Origin: Sphagnum magellanicum
Taxonomy: Eukaryota; Streptophyta; Sphagnopsida; Sphagnales; Sphagnaceae
Length of the DNA: 64,000 nt
Assembly: GCA_021904315.1 (NCBI GenBank)
Contig: CM038923.1
Span: 13,336,038 to 13,400,037, forward strand
Reading direction: 5' to 3'
Both the position numbers and the translations under genes were made by a program. Of the stretch, positions 10,135 through 22,100 are shown piece after piece (the first letter of the stretch is position 1; every line of letters begins with the position of its first letter). A model generated the notes under the pieces. The model had not been told where the DNA came from, made no database searches, and worked only from the letters and a program-made list of their open reading frames with translations.

Positions 10135-13100
10135 GTAGTGTATTTTTTTGGACTATTTCTATATTGCTACAGTTTAGCTAATTGCACAAGGCAAATTCAT
10201 GGGGCCAAAGTCTAGCCCTTAATATTTTATAGTTATGAGTTATGATCACTGTTGGTTTGCTCTTTCTTTTCTTTTCTTTTTCATAATGGGTGGGCCTGGG
10301 GTCTTTTGTGAAATTATTTGGTCCCACACAAGCTATCAAAATCTATTTGGATTTTGACATTATTGAGACTCACCTATTGTCAATAGGCTTGTTCAAGCAA
10401 GAGCCCTATTACCCAAATTTTTGGGTCTTTTTAATATAATACTCAATCTATAATGTGTAAGGATAAGTTTTGAAATGCTTGATGTAATAATACCCACCAA
10501 GTATAATGTTGAGGTTGATTTTGGTAAGTTAAACTTATCTCCCAAAATGACGGTGGATTCTATATGCACTCCTCATAATTGTAAACTTGAACATATTGAA
10601 TTCCAAGTTAAAACTTTAAAGGGAAATTGAAAGTAGAGCTAAAACAGGAGAGAAATGCAATCGAACGCAACTCAAAGGTTTTTAACCCTTATTGATTTAA
10701 GAAATTGTTGGGACCAAAATGTGGAAAAGCATGGGTTTAATTTTTTTTTTGTGTTCATTGAAGCAAATACAAGGGTCTTGGTACTAAGTAGGTCTTGAGA
10801 GAACAAATTCCAAACAAGTAGGGTTTTTTTTTTTTGTTGATTCATAACCAATTCAAAGTCTAAAGATTGGTTATGATTAACTATACCCTTGAGCCCTTGT
10901 TGAAATTTTTATCATGTTATGACGAACGGAGGTGGTTGGTGATGGTGGTCGTGTACCTCTTTCCTTTCCTTGCATGGCCTAAATGGTTTAGGGTTTGGAG
11001 TTTTGTGTACTACTACTACTATTCACAACCTGAAATTTCAACCTAATTGGGGGGACAGCCTTCCCTAGAACTCGCCCACCCACTCATGAAAACATGTTCA
11101 TTTTCACTCTATAACTTGAAGTATAATGTTTTAATATATGAGACTATATATGCCATTACATTATGGAGATGGAAGACACCATTAGACTTCCACATGTACC
11201 TTGAACTTGAATCAAGATGTTCAAAGGTGGAGGTTGCAAAAGGGAAGAGAAAGTTGAGAGAGAGACTACTTTCATATATGAGAAAGGCTTTCTTAACTTG
11301 CTTTTTGGATGAGCAAGATGAAGGGTGTGTAATCATTTGGATGTGTCATTGAGATTGCAATGAATTCAAAAAGACCTAATGTCATAATTCTTAAAGATGG
11401 ATGCATTGTCTTCTTCTTCATTGGATGAAGAACATCAATTGAATAAATTCATTGACATATCATTCAATGAAAAATGACAATTGTGACTAGCTCAACGATT
11501 GGTTGTCAAAATAAACAAGTGGCTTTGTCCTAAAATAATATTTTACATGAAATCTTACATGAAGATGCACAAGAAGCTTTGTCCTAAAATAATGTTTTAC
11601 ATGAAATCCTACAAGAAGATGCAATGTAAATATTTTTATTTATTATGAACTCAAATGAAATGGGTTAAAGTTTGTTGACTTTATGAAGGAGGCCCAAACT
11701 TTTCTTTTGGCAAGTATAGGCAATTTTCTTGAAAAAAAATCATGCACTATGCATAATGCAAAATTTAAGTACCTAGATGTTCCCAATGGGAAATAGCAAT
11801 GGATGGACAAAATCTGAATGAAAAGAGTTGGAAAAGCTTCCCACTTAGTTCTTATGCTCCATTTTATTTCTCAAATGCCTTATTTTCAAATTTGAAGATT
11901 TGGCAACTCACAAATAATGTAGTGCATTTCTTTCTCACATTTTGGGTTTCGGGTTTTGAATGAAGAATGTCAATGATTTGTCTTCTTAGATGAAAAGAAG
12001 TATTAAAAAAATGATGAACTTGTGGTTCCCATATGAATTTTTTTTATAAAACGTGGTCTCTGCAAAAATAAATAAATATATACATCACAAGCTTCCCTAT
12101 ACATATGGCAACCAATAGGTGCCTTGTGCAATAAACAATGGAACAAATGGTGGCAATAGATGATGAAACCATTTGGGGGTCACTAGATGAAAATGCAATT
12201 ATCAAGGACACACACACACACACATAATCATATTACATTTTAGAAAAATGAATATGTTATTGGTTTTTTGTTATATATTGGAAGCATATTCGATAATTTG
12301 AATGCAATATAAATTGATTTGTGAAATTTTTTCCAATGTGCCTTTATTACACCAAATTTGAATTCATTTCCAAAGGCATTTGCCCATATATATTTTAGTG
12401 GAAATCTAATTTTTATGGTACTTTCACTAAATTGTGATTTTAATTTGAATTTATTTGTGAAATTTCTTTTTTTTGCATGATTATTATCATCTAGGATGTC
12501 AATACTAAAATTTTGAAAAATGATGATTGGACAATGTTCTAGTAAATGTTGAATTATAGTTTCAAAATTGTTAAGGAATATAAAAATTGAACATGAATAA
12601 ACTATATACACACATATAATATTTATTTATTTGCATGTATTAATAATAAAATTTGTTATGTATTGGTGGTTATTGTATTGAACAAATTCAAATGCATGTG
12701 TATGTGTATGTCATACATCATCATTGACTCACAATCATCTTGAGTTGAAAGATATTAATAATTTAATGAATTAAAAAAAATGTGCACATTAGTTGATGCA
12801 TGGTGTATTATTGTTTTAATAAAACAATCAAATGTGAAACATTTGAAGGTTATGATGGTTATGTCTTCATGGCATAAAGAAATTGTATTAAAGGCTTGAA
12901 TAATTACATGAGAATTCACTAAAAAAATTTAATTGAGAAATGAATGGTATTTAAGTCACAATTTTTTAAAAGATTTTCATTTTTATATGTATTTTTGGAT
13001 CAACATATTAAAAAATTCATGTTGGAAAAGAAGCTATTTATTTATTTATTTATTTGTTCAAATGTGGAATAAAGCTATGTATGTTAAGTCATGTTTCTTA

Positions 13101-15890
13101 ACATCAATGTATGATCAAAAACCAATTCATTTAATGACAATCCAAATGAGAACAATAAATGGCTCTTTTTGTTGTAAGTTGAATTGAAAATCAAATACTT
13201 GTTATGATAAATGTTTGGAGTTACCAACTTTTTTATATTTTTATTATAGATTCAATAAATGCAATTTTTTAATTTTTTAATTTTGTGATGTTGTTCAACT
13301 AGTGATCATTCATAAGTATATTTAACCAAATTTGGCAATATTCAAATATGAAAGTAGAAAATCATAAACACCCTTTCATATTGTAGGAAATTGTGGAGAT
13401 TTTTAAAAAAAATTCAATTTTTTTGTTAAAAAAATCTAATATTTTTTTCACAAAATGATAGAAATTTGCCACAAAAATCACTACTAAAGTGGTGTCCATT
13501 TTGATTCAATGTTGTTATTTTTTTTGTTAGTGTTCCAATTTTAGAACTTACATTATCCTTATTATAGTTTTCTCATGACATGTTGTTCATGCTTTAAATG
13601 CACCATTATCTTCATCCAAAAGGCCAAAAGATTTCCAGCATAACTATTAGCACATAGTTTGATTAACATATGGGTAAAATCATGAATCAATAACTAATAT
13701 GTTTACTTTGTTTTAAAGGATTGTAGTCCTTTTGTTTTTTTTCCATACAATGGAAATTTTAACCATTTTATTATTATTAATTATACTTACTATAGTTTCT
13801 TCAATATATCACATGTTTTGTGTTAATCATTTTTGAATAAATGTGATTTTTTAAAAATGTAAAATTTTGCACTAGATTTTTGCATTTCGTCTTGAAAAAT
13901 GATCACAATTTCAAATCATCCCAAAAACATGTTAGCTAGTTTGAGGTTTAATCTTTTGTATTATGAACTACGACTTTGTTTTAGGCACCGTTTACATTGC
14001 ACCACATTTACATGTCATAAAAGACTCGTGAATATGAAATAGACCAAAAATTTCAATTTTTTGGGAAAAACATTAAGTTGTAGATTTATTGTATTTTGAT
14101 TGATTTTTATGTGTGTTTACTATTCCCCTATTATTGCCAAAAAAAAAAAAACAACATCAAAAAAATTATATATTATGAAAATCAAAGGCCTATTTATGAA
14201 ACTAGTAATGTTTGATGGAGCATCATATCAAAATCAAAAGATCCAATGGTTTGATTTAGATTCTTCAACATCCATATTAGTCATAAAACACAACTTGCCA
14301 TGACACCACTAGGCCTATATATTAAAAAATGAAATTTTGAACACAATTTTAGCTTGTTGTTTGACAATTTTACCCATATATATTTAATATCAATTGTAGA
14401 ATGTGCAATTTTTCTTAAATCATTTGAGGGTTTGTAAAATTATGGGCATGATGGGTGATTAATGTCTATTGCTTTGAAAATAAATATAAGACTTGATGTG
14501 CTATTGAACACACTTTCATTATGTTTTTGTACAAGTTTATGTTTATAAAAAAAAATGGAATAGTAAAATTGTTGTGTGGTTGGAGCAACAAATTGAATTT
14601 AAATTTTACATGTCATTAATATACAAAATTTGAACATCCTTTATCACCATACAAAATTTTGTTCAAATTTTGTATCAACAACATATGAATTTGTCACAAC
14701 TTCATTTAGTTCATAACATTGGACATTTGGTGCATTAACATTATCCTTGATGTTTTGAAATATCCAACAATATTTCATAGGGGGCGTTTGATAAAGATCA
14801 CATGTTACGATGAGATCAAGACCACCAAATAATCTATTTGGAATATGTTATGGACCTTAGCCTATTATCTATAACATTAATTAACATTCTACCATCAACA
14901 AGTGATATTTCATCTAGCATAATTTGTAATTGTTCATATTGACATGTATCCTTATTTAATGTGTTTAATGATACATTGGTAAACAAAATAAGAATTGTGG
15001 GACATGTATGTTTAACATGTATGTATTATTAAATAATAAATATTGAATGCAACTTCACATGTGGACATCATAAGTAGAACTAGGGTTTTTGTTAAGTTCA
15101 AATATAATTTTATGATTTTATGATCAAAATAATTTTTGAAATGCAAATTTCAATGTAAAAGTTTTACCAATTTTAACACCCCTTGTAAAAAATTGAGGTA
15201 AAACATTAACCTATGGATTAGGGTAAATTTTTAATGAATAATTTTTCATTAAATATTTATTTCATTTTTTCATTTAATTGTCTAGCTAAATTGTGATATT
15301 CATATTTTCCATCATCATGGAATATCACAATTTTGTGAAATTTTCATCTTCTAACATTTGTTATTTTTGGTTTAATCCATTATGTGATTGAATCACAAAG
15401 TTAGATTGTAAATCATATTGCTCACTATTAATTGTGTTTATAATCAGAATTACACAATGTGAATTAATTATTTTGTAATTTATGTTATCATTCCAAATAT
15501 TAATTAATGTGATGCTTTCAATTTTGAATTCATTGAATCTTTTTTTTTGTATTTGGGTATGACATTGTGTAACTAAAAAAAAATCATCTTGCAATTGACA
15601 ATGTGCATCATGTTAAGTGAAAAATATTCCAAGTTGTGATTTTTCTAAATTTTTAAATGGATAATACAATAGAATGTTTTTTCTTTACCAATTTATAATT
15701 TTTTTATGATTTTATTTCAAACCTTTGTATAACATAATACCTTTCCAATGGACATTTAGTGCCAAAGAATTATTTTATTTTTCAAATTTAAATCTACTTT
15801 AACAATTAGAAAAATTGGAATATCATCAATAAACATAAATACCTATTATAGACTCTGAACCTTTGACAAGATGAAACTATAACCGAAAAA
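10135..15890. other. AT-rich non-coding region
   Basis: Strongly AT-rich with long homopolymers and no supported gene. It contains a tandem duplication at about 11520-11625 (two copies of a TTTGTCCTAAAATAAT block), (CA)n near 12210-12225 and (TTTA)n near 13028-13050. A 101-codon frame near 11047-11352 resembles no protein I know and was not called. Confidence 0.6.
11520..11626. repeat. Tandem duplication of about 52 bp
   Basis: Two adjacent copies of GCTTTGTCCTAAAATAAT, then TTTTACATGAAATC and ACAAGAAGATGCA-like sequence, with a few substitutions. Confidence 0.8.
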
Positions 15891-16619
15891 TGGAGGGACA
15901 CCAGAGAGATGCAAAACAATCATGGTAGCCAGCAACCTCTCTCCTCCCTCGCATGCTCTGACTGATCAAGCACAATGGCACCTTACGCCAGAACACAACA
16001 GGACATACAACCTTCCCTTATCTCCAAGCTTGAATTCATGACCCAGCTACAGGAACAATCCTCTAAGCTTTCTCACACTTAGCTCACACTAACTCGACTC
16101 AAACGAGCAGAAAATCAAGTGCCAGCATTCCATGGCTTAGATTTCAGAGAAACAATTCCGACAGCACAAGCACTGTTCTTCTTCCAAAATCTCTATCCGT
16201 AGTCCTCTTCATTCTAACTTTCTAATTAGCTCTACCAAAAATACAGAAGCTAGAGGTCATTGGTTGCAAATAGCAGTGGAAGAATAGCGACTCTATTCTG
16301 TTCTCCTAGCTCTTGCTAATCTTTCTGTCAAAAACCCAAAACTCAGAACTTCCCTTCCTCCTCGTACTCATCACCATTAGCCGTTCCCCCCATCCTCATC
16401 AATGAGGCGCCACAGCTTCTCATAAAACGCGTCGTCATCTTCCTGTCCTTCCACTACCATGCATCCCATGCACTTTTGATTTCCCTCTCATTCTCCTCAA
16501 GAGAAAATCCGCCGCCACTAATCAAGATTCTTGGCCACATTATCCAGATCAGGATTTTCATGTTCACACCAATAGTACATGCATGAAGTCCTTGTCCGGC
16601 GACATGTTGTTCGGTCACA
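15891..16619 (-). repeat. 3' LTR of the outer element
   Basis: About 729 bp, aligned end to end by eye with 24795-25524 at about 93.5% identity. It lies downstream of gag and the polypurine tract in the element's direction, so it is the 3' copy. It is GC-richer than the AT-rich flank. Confidence 0.9.
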
Positions 16620-16626
16620 TATGTAA

Positions 16627-16639
16627 CCCCTCCCTTTTT
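16627..16639 (-). other. Polypurine tract of the outer element
   Basis: On the minus strand AAAAAGGGAGGGG lies seven bases before the TGTGAC start of the LTR, the expected place for the plus-strand primer. Confidence 0.65.
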
Positions 16640-16660
16640 GAAAAAGTTGAGTCCCTCAGC

Positions 16661-17581
16661 TTAGTCTGGAGGAGCATAAAAGATTTGCAGATCCCTCCGA
16701 GACCTTTCCCATTGACGCCCATCTGCATCTTGGACAATGCAGATTTGGCAACCTTCTTCAAAGTCGAAATCGCCCTTCCCGTCAATCTCGGTTGAAGTTC
16801 CGACCTTTGTTGGTGGTATTTCTACAGGCATTCTTCGTCTGGGTATGCGGGTGTATGAGAAAACATTCTCATTCCCACAGAGCCTATCAAGTTGCTGTGC
16901 AGTTGCTGCTTCATCATCCAATAACACTTCTAGGAAATTCGCCGCTACAGAACTTGGCCTCCCATCCTTAGATCTCTTCCAGCACCTGTCCTCTGAGTGT
17001 CCCAGGCCTGAACAGAAAGAACACTTGATACCACAATTCTCGGTCCTATGCGGCATGCCACATTTGGCACATTTTGGCCGTGGTTCAATTTGCCTCGGAC
17101 ACGACGTGGCTACATGGTCCCTTCCCTTACAGATTCGGCACTCTTTAAACTGGTTAGGAGAGAAGGGTGGTATAGAGTTTGGCACACCTCCCTTAAAAAA
17201 ATTGATCAGCGTATTGTTCAAATTGGCAACCTGATGCTCCATGGACATCTTAATCACTCCCTCCTCTTGCTCTTCTTTGAGAGGCTTGAATGGAGTCTCT
17301 CCCAGCTCACCTAGCACTCGCTCCACCTCACTAGCTGCACCCACCAATTCTTTTATATCAGCAAAATTCCTAACAACGCACAATTTTCTGATTTCAGGCC
17401 TCAACCTGGCTAGAAATCTTCTCTGTTGTTCGGCATCAGCAATTTTGCCTTTCCGAAAGAATCTGTCCAACCGTTCAAAATATCTCTAAACCTTCTCCCT
17501 GGGTTCTTGTTTGATGGCATCGAGCTTGGCTTTGATGTCATCATCGTCCACATTCCCATACTTCTGCAAAATTGACGTCCT
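16661..17581 (-). pseudogene. Outer-element gag, 3' part (capsid end and zinc knuckles)
   Basis: C-terminal part of a plant LTR-element Gag. The open part from 17470 carries a capsid-type segment (RFLARLRPEIRKLC), then three zinc knuckles: CRICKGRDHVATSC (CX2CX4HX4C), CAKCGMPHRTENC (a short CX2CX3HX4C form) and CSFCSGLGHSEDRC (CX2CX4HX4C). The frame extends upstream to the Copia insertion but meets a TAG at 17487-17489, within EKV-stop-RYFERL, where the family usually has Gln. It joins in frame to 23710-23921 across the insertion once the duplicated GTCCT is counted once, giving 376 codons including three in-frame stops. After the stop at 16661 only the polypurine tract and LTR follow, so there is no pol. 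Gag would bind and package element RNA using enzymes from another element. Confidence 0.85.
17577..17581. repeat. Left target-site duplication of the Copia element (GTCCT)
   Basis: GTCCT directly before the left LTR, repeated directly after the right LTR at 23710-23714. Five bases is the usual size for Copia integration. Confidence 0.93.
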
Positions 17582-17894
17582 TGTTGAGAATTCAAGCTCA
17601 ACTAGTTAGGTTTCATTAGTTACTGGAGTAGGAAAGGAACTAGGTTACTTTCATAAGGTTGAATTACTTTCGTTACTTATTTTAGTTTGGTTATTTGTGG
17701 TTTGGTCTTGTAGTTAAATACCTTGGTGTTGATGGTTTGTTTCTCTTTTCTTCATTACACAAGTTTGTGTATTTCTTGTGACAAGAACCTTGGAGAGTTC
17801 TTGATGTTGTGTTTTATGTTGTGAGCATTATGTTGTAGTTTCCTTTCAATAAAGATTTATGTTTGCACTTGAGTAGATCTCCTATTTGTTAACA
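17582..17894 (+). repeat. 5' LTR of the Copia element
   Basis: 313 bp from TGTTGAGAATTC to TTTGTTAACA, followed at once by the primer-binding site. An AATAAA motif lies in the 3' half. Seven substitutions (five transitions) separate it from the other copy. Confidence 0.96.
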
Positions 17895-17908
17895 TGGTAT
17901 CAGAGCTT
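17895..17908 (+). other. Primer-binding site (initiator tRNA-Met) of the Copia element
   Basis: TGGTATCAGAGCTT directly abuts the LTR end and is complementary to the 3' end of plant initiator tRNA-Met, the common primer of plant Copia elements. Confidence 0.93.
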
Positions 17909-19127
17909 AGGTTGTTTGGTGAGAAAGTTGAAAGAGATCTAGAGCTAGAAAGTCTTTAGAACTAGAGCTTGAGAGTCTCTAGTAATATCATAGGAGTTTG
18001 TCAAGTGCAAAAGAGAAAAAGGGAAAGGAAAAAAGTGAAGAGAAATAAAAGAAAAGAAAAGAGGTGAGAGGAGATCAACATATCAAAGTTGTGGAAGTCA
18101 GATCTTTAAACCTAGATCTAGATCTATTGTGAAAAGATCTTGAAGTGAAACTTGCAATGATTGTAGAAGACTATAAGACGCTTCTATTCTCAAATTTTCA
18201 AAAGAAAAGGATATGTTTTGTGAGAGTTATGAGCTTTTGAAGATTCTGTGTCAGATTTGGTTTTTTGGTTATATCTCCTTTATTTGAGCTTTTTTGGATC
18301 TGCAGCTTTGGGATCTTATAGATCATATAGGAATACATGTGTGAGAGAAATTTCATGTCATTTGGATTTATATTGAGAGAGATCCAAACATCTAAAGTTT
18401 CAGTCTCAGTTTTGAAGTTAATTTCTTTTGAAAGTGATATCTCTTTGTGATCATCATTAATAGAGCTGAAATTTTGAGCAGATATAAAAGACATATATCT
18501 TATGTGTCTCTCAAATCTCAAGGATTTTGGAGTTGCTGAGAGCAAGTTGTAAGTCATTTTGTGTTCAGGTCCCAGTTTGAAGTGACTTCAAAAAAGTAGC
18601 AAGATCTCCCATTTTATGAAGTTAAATGAGCTAAAATTTTGAGAGAAGTTAGTAGACATTGTTGTTCATGTTTCACCAGAATTTCAAAACGATTCAAGGT
18701 CATATGTGTGTGGAGTAGCTTTGCAAAGTTGCTGTGACAAAAGTTGTTTTGAGAAGACATCAAAGCAAAGTTTTGAAGTGGAGCAAATACATCTTGGGAG
18801 AACTTGAAGGAAGGAGTTTGGAGATTGGGAAGCACAAATACATTATCAAGACCTTCGTACAAAAGTGTGGTATGTAATCATGTACTTAATACCATACGAA
18901 ATATTATACGGGATACGTACCTATGCGTAATACCTATGTATAGTATAGAATTTCGTATAATACTCAAGACATACATACATATGCAAGGTCCATATGGTTC
19001 AGCCCTAACCCTAACCCTAATCTTAGAAACCTAAGGAAGGAAAACCCTAACCCTAACCTTAAAAACCCAAGGAAGGAATTAAAATCATTGTGAAACCCCA
19101 AGAAGACATTGAATGGTGCCTTGAGAG
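17909..19127 (+). other. Untranslated leader of the Copia element
   Basis: About 1.2 kb between primer site and first gag ATG. No protein is supported. It is purine-rich at its start, and near 19003-19070 has two copies of a block made of CCCTAACCCTAA-type repeats plus an AACC(T/C)AAGGAAGG tail, a hexamer telomere-like motif inside a transposon leader. Confidence 0.75.
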
Positions 19128-22100
19128 ATGGCGGACGGCCTTTCTCAAATTGCAATAAAAAAACTAGACAAGAACAATTTCCAAGTGTGGAAATTTAGGA
19201 TTATGAATTTCTTGATGGGGAAAGGTTATTGGGAATTCATAACTAGTGATGAAACAGAACCTCCTCTCCCAAAAAACCCCACACAATTGTAAATTCAAGC
19301 CAATAAAACTTGGCATGAAAAAGAAAGGAAAATCTTGTATTGGCTTTCTGTGAGTGTGTCCAATTCCATGATTGTGCATATTCAAAATGCAAAATCACCC
19401 AAGCAAGCTTGGGATACATTGGTGAAGATGTATAGCACCAATACACAAGCTCGCAAAATGCAGCTCAAGCAAGAGTTGCATAATCTCCAGAAAAACAAAA
19501 TGAACATCAATGACTATTCTATAAAGGTGAAAAACCTTGCAAATGCTCTTGCATCTATAGGAGCCCTTGTAGATGATGAAGATTTAGTGGCCGTGACCTT
19601 AAATGGACTTGGAAAAAAACTATAGCCAGTTCTGTACTTCAATTGCAGTTTGAGAAACATTTCCCAACTTCCAAGATTTAATAACATTACTTATAAGTGA
19701 AGAGATGAGAATTGTTGGTACTTCATCCAATGGAGGATCACAAGAAAGTGCTTTCTATTCAAATACCAATAGAGGTAGAGGCAGAGGTGGTAAAACTTCA
19801 TTTCGAAGTCGACCCGGAAGCTCGCATGGTGGACATCATCAACATGAAGGTCAAGTTCATGGAGGTGGACGAGGAAACTTTGGAGGAAGAGGAAGTCGAG
19901 GAAGTCGTGGAGGTCGTGGTGGAAGCCATCGAGGTCAACAACCAAATAGCGATTCAAATTGCTACTACTGCTGGAAACCTGGGCACATGGCCAAGAACTG
20001 TTATCAAAGGGAGCATGATGCACGAAGTGGAAAGCTGCAACAAGGGAATTATGCATCAACTAGTAATCAAGGTGATGAGCAACTGTTTGTGATGCAACAC
20101 ATGGCAAATTCAATGATAGGAGGTGTATCAGACAACAATGTCTGGTGTGTGGATTCTGGAGCTTCAAACCACATGACTAGCCATGGAAAATGGTTTAGAG
20201 ACGCAAAGGATTTGAAGACACCAGGGTTTGTGGAAACTGGTGATGACACTACACGTCCCATCACATAGATTGGCAAGGTGCCATTGTCCATGCAAGATGG
20301 GCAAACAAAGTACTTGAAAGATGTATTTCATGTTCCAACCATAACAAAAAATTTGGTCTCCGTAGGCTAGATGGTGGAACAAGGTTTACATGTGACATTT
20401 AACCCAAATGGATGTTTTGTGGAAGACATGAAGAACCAAGGAAAATTGATTGCAAAAGGAGAAAGGAATGGACAAATGTTCACCTTGGATGTGAACATGC
20501 CTGAAGTGAATTCCATGTTATTCACACATGGAAAAGCAGTTGGAGACATTGGAATTTGGCACAAGCGGGTTGGCCATGTTAATCTCCAACGTTTTAAGCT
20601 CATGGAGAAACAAAAACTTGTTGGAGGTCTTCCCAAATTTGGAGCAGAAGAGGTGATGTCAAAAGTCTATGAAGCGTGCCAATTGGGGAAGCAAGTTAGG
20701 CATCCATTCCCAACTCAAACAACTCATGTAAGTTCCAAACCTTTGGAAATGATCCACTCAAATGTGTGGACCACGAAGACAGAATCCATTGGAGGATGCA
20801 AGTACTACGTGAGTTTCATTGATGACCACACAAGGAAGATGTGGGTTTACTTCATGAAACACAAAGGTGAAGTGTTTCAACATTTTTTGAATTTCAAAGC
20901 AATGGTGGAGAAGGAGAAGGGTGTGAACATCAAATGCCTAAGGTCCGATGGAGGGGGAAAGTATTTTTCAAATGAATTCAGTGACTACTTGAAGGAGCAT
21001 GGGATTCAAAGGAAATATTCATGTAGTTATTCCCCACAACAGAATGGAGTTTTTGAAAGGAAAAACAAACACATTGCAGAAATAGCATGTGCCATGTTGA
21101 ATGAGAAGAATTTGCCAAATTACTTTTGGGCAGAAGCGGTAGCAACTGCAGTTTACATCATGAATTGAACACCCATAGCGGCAGTTCATGGCATGACACC
21201 TAAAGAAAAATTCACAGGCAAGAAACCCGATGTTTCTCACCTCAGAGTGTTTGGTTGCATTGCATACGTGCATGTTCCTGATGAGAAGACATCAAAACTA
21301 GACCCAAAAGCTGAAAAATGTATCTTCATTGGATACTCCTCAGAACAAAAGGGATATAGATGTTTCAGTCCTTCCACTCGGAAGTTGCAAGTGAGTAGAA
21401 ATGTTGTGTTTGATGAGATGGCTAGTTGGTATTCACCACTAAAGGTAGCAAAAGATGGAGAAGTTAGAAATGGTGATGTTTCATCAAATGTGGAATAAGA
21501 ATCACAATTAATTAGTGGACCACAAGAGTTTCCAATTAGTGGGTCCAGTAGCACTCCATGGAAAGGAAGATTAAGATCTTCAAACATTGTACATGGTAGT
21601 TCTCAAACATCATCTAGAAATCCTCATGTAGATGGTGAATCAAGTGAGTCAGAGAAAAGTGAGGGTGAAGAATCAAGAATTGTCTCAGTTACTACTCCTG
21701 GAGCTCGAATGGCCAAGAAAGCTTTGAAAACACCCAACAACAACAATGGAGTACGAAGATCCACACGAGTCAAGTACCCTATACAAAGACTCACATATGA
21801 TGGCTTTGTAGCTCATCATTACGCATACATGGTGAGAGTTATACAGGAGGTTGAACCCACTTGTTTTGAATAGGCGACTGGAAACCCTAAATGGGACAAT
21901 GCCATGGATGAAGAGATGGAAGCTTTGGATGCGAATGCTACTTGGGAATTGGCAGCTTTACCAAAAGACAAGAAAGCAATTAGGTGCAAATGGGTGTACA
22001 AAGTCAAACACAATGTAGATGGATCTGTGAGTAGATACAAAGCAAGATTAGTTGCCAAAGGTTATGCCCAAACGTATGGCATAGACTATGAGGAGACCTA

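Noticed and set aside
11047..11352. 101-codon frame
   Set aside because: Resembles no protein; an antisense frame is equally open; AT-rich non-coding context.
16737..17489. Plus-strand frames of 82-165 codons
   Set aside because: Antisense of the outer element's gag; the minus strand has the zinc knuckles.
17895..17908. Possible tRNA gene fragment
   Set aside because: Only the 3' complement of initiator tRNA-Met is present and it abuts an LTR; it is a primer-binding site.
19691..20059. Minus-strand 122-codon frame rich in His/Leu/Asp
   Set aside because: Antisense of the Gly/Arg-rich nucleocapsid part of the Copia gag.
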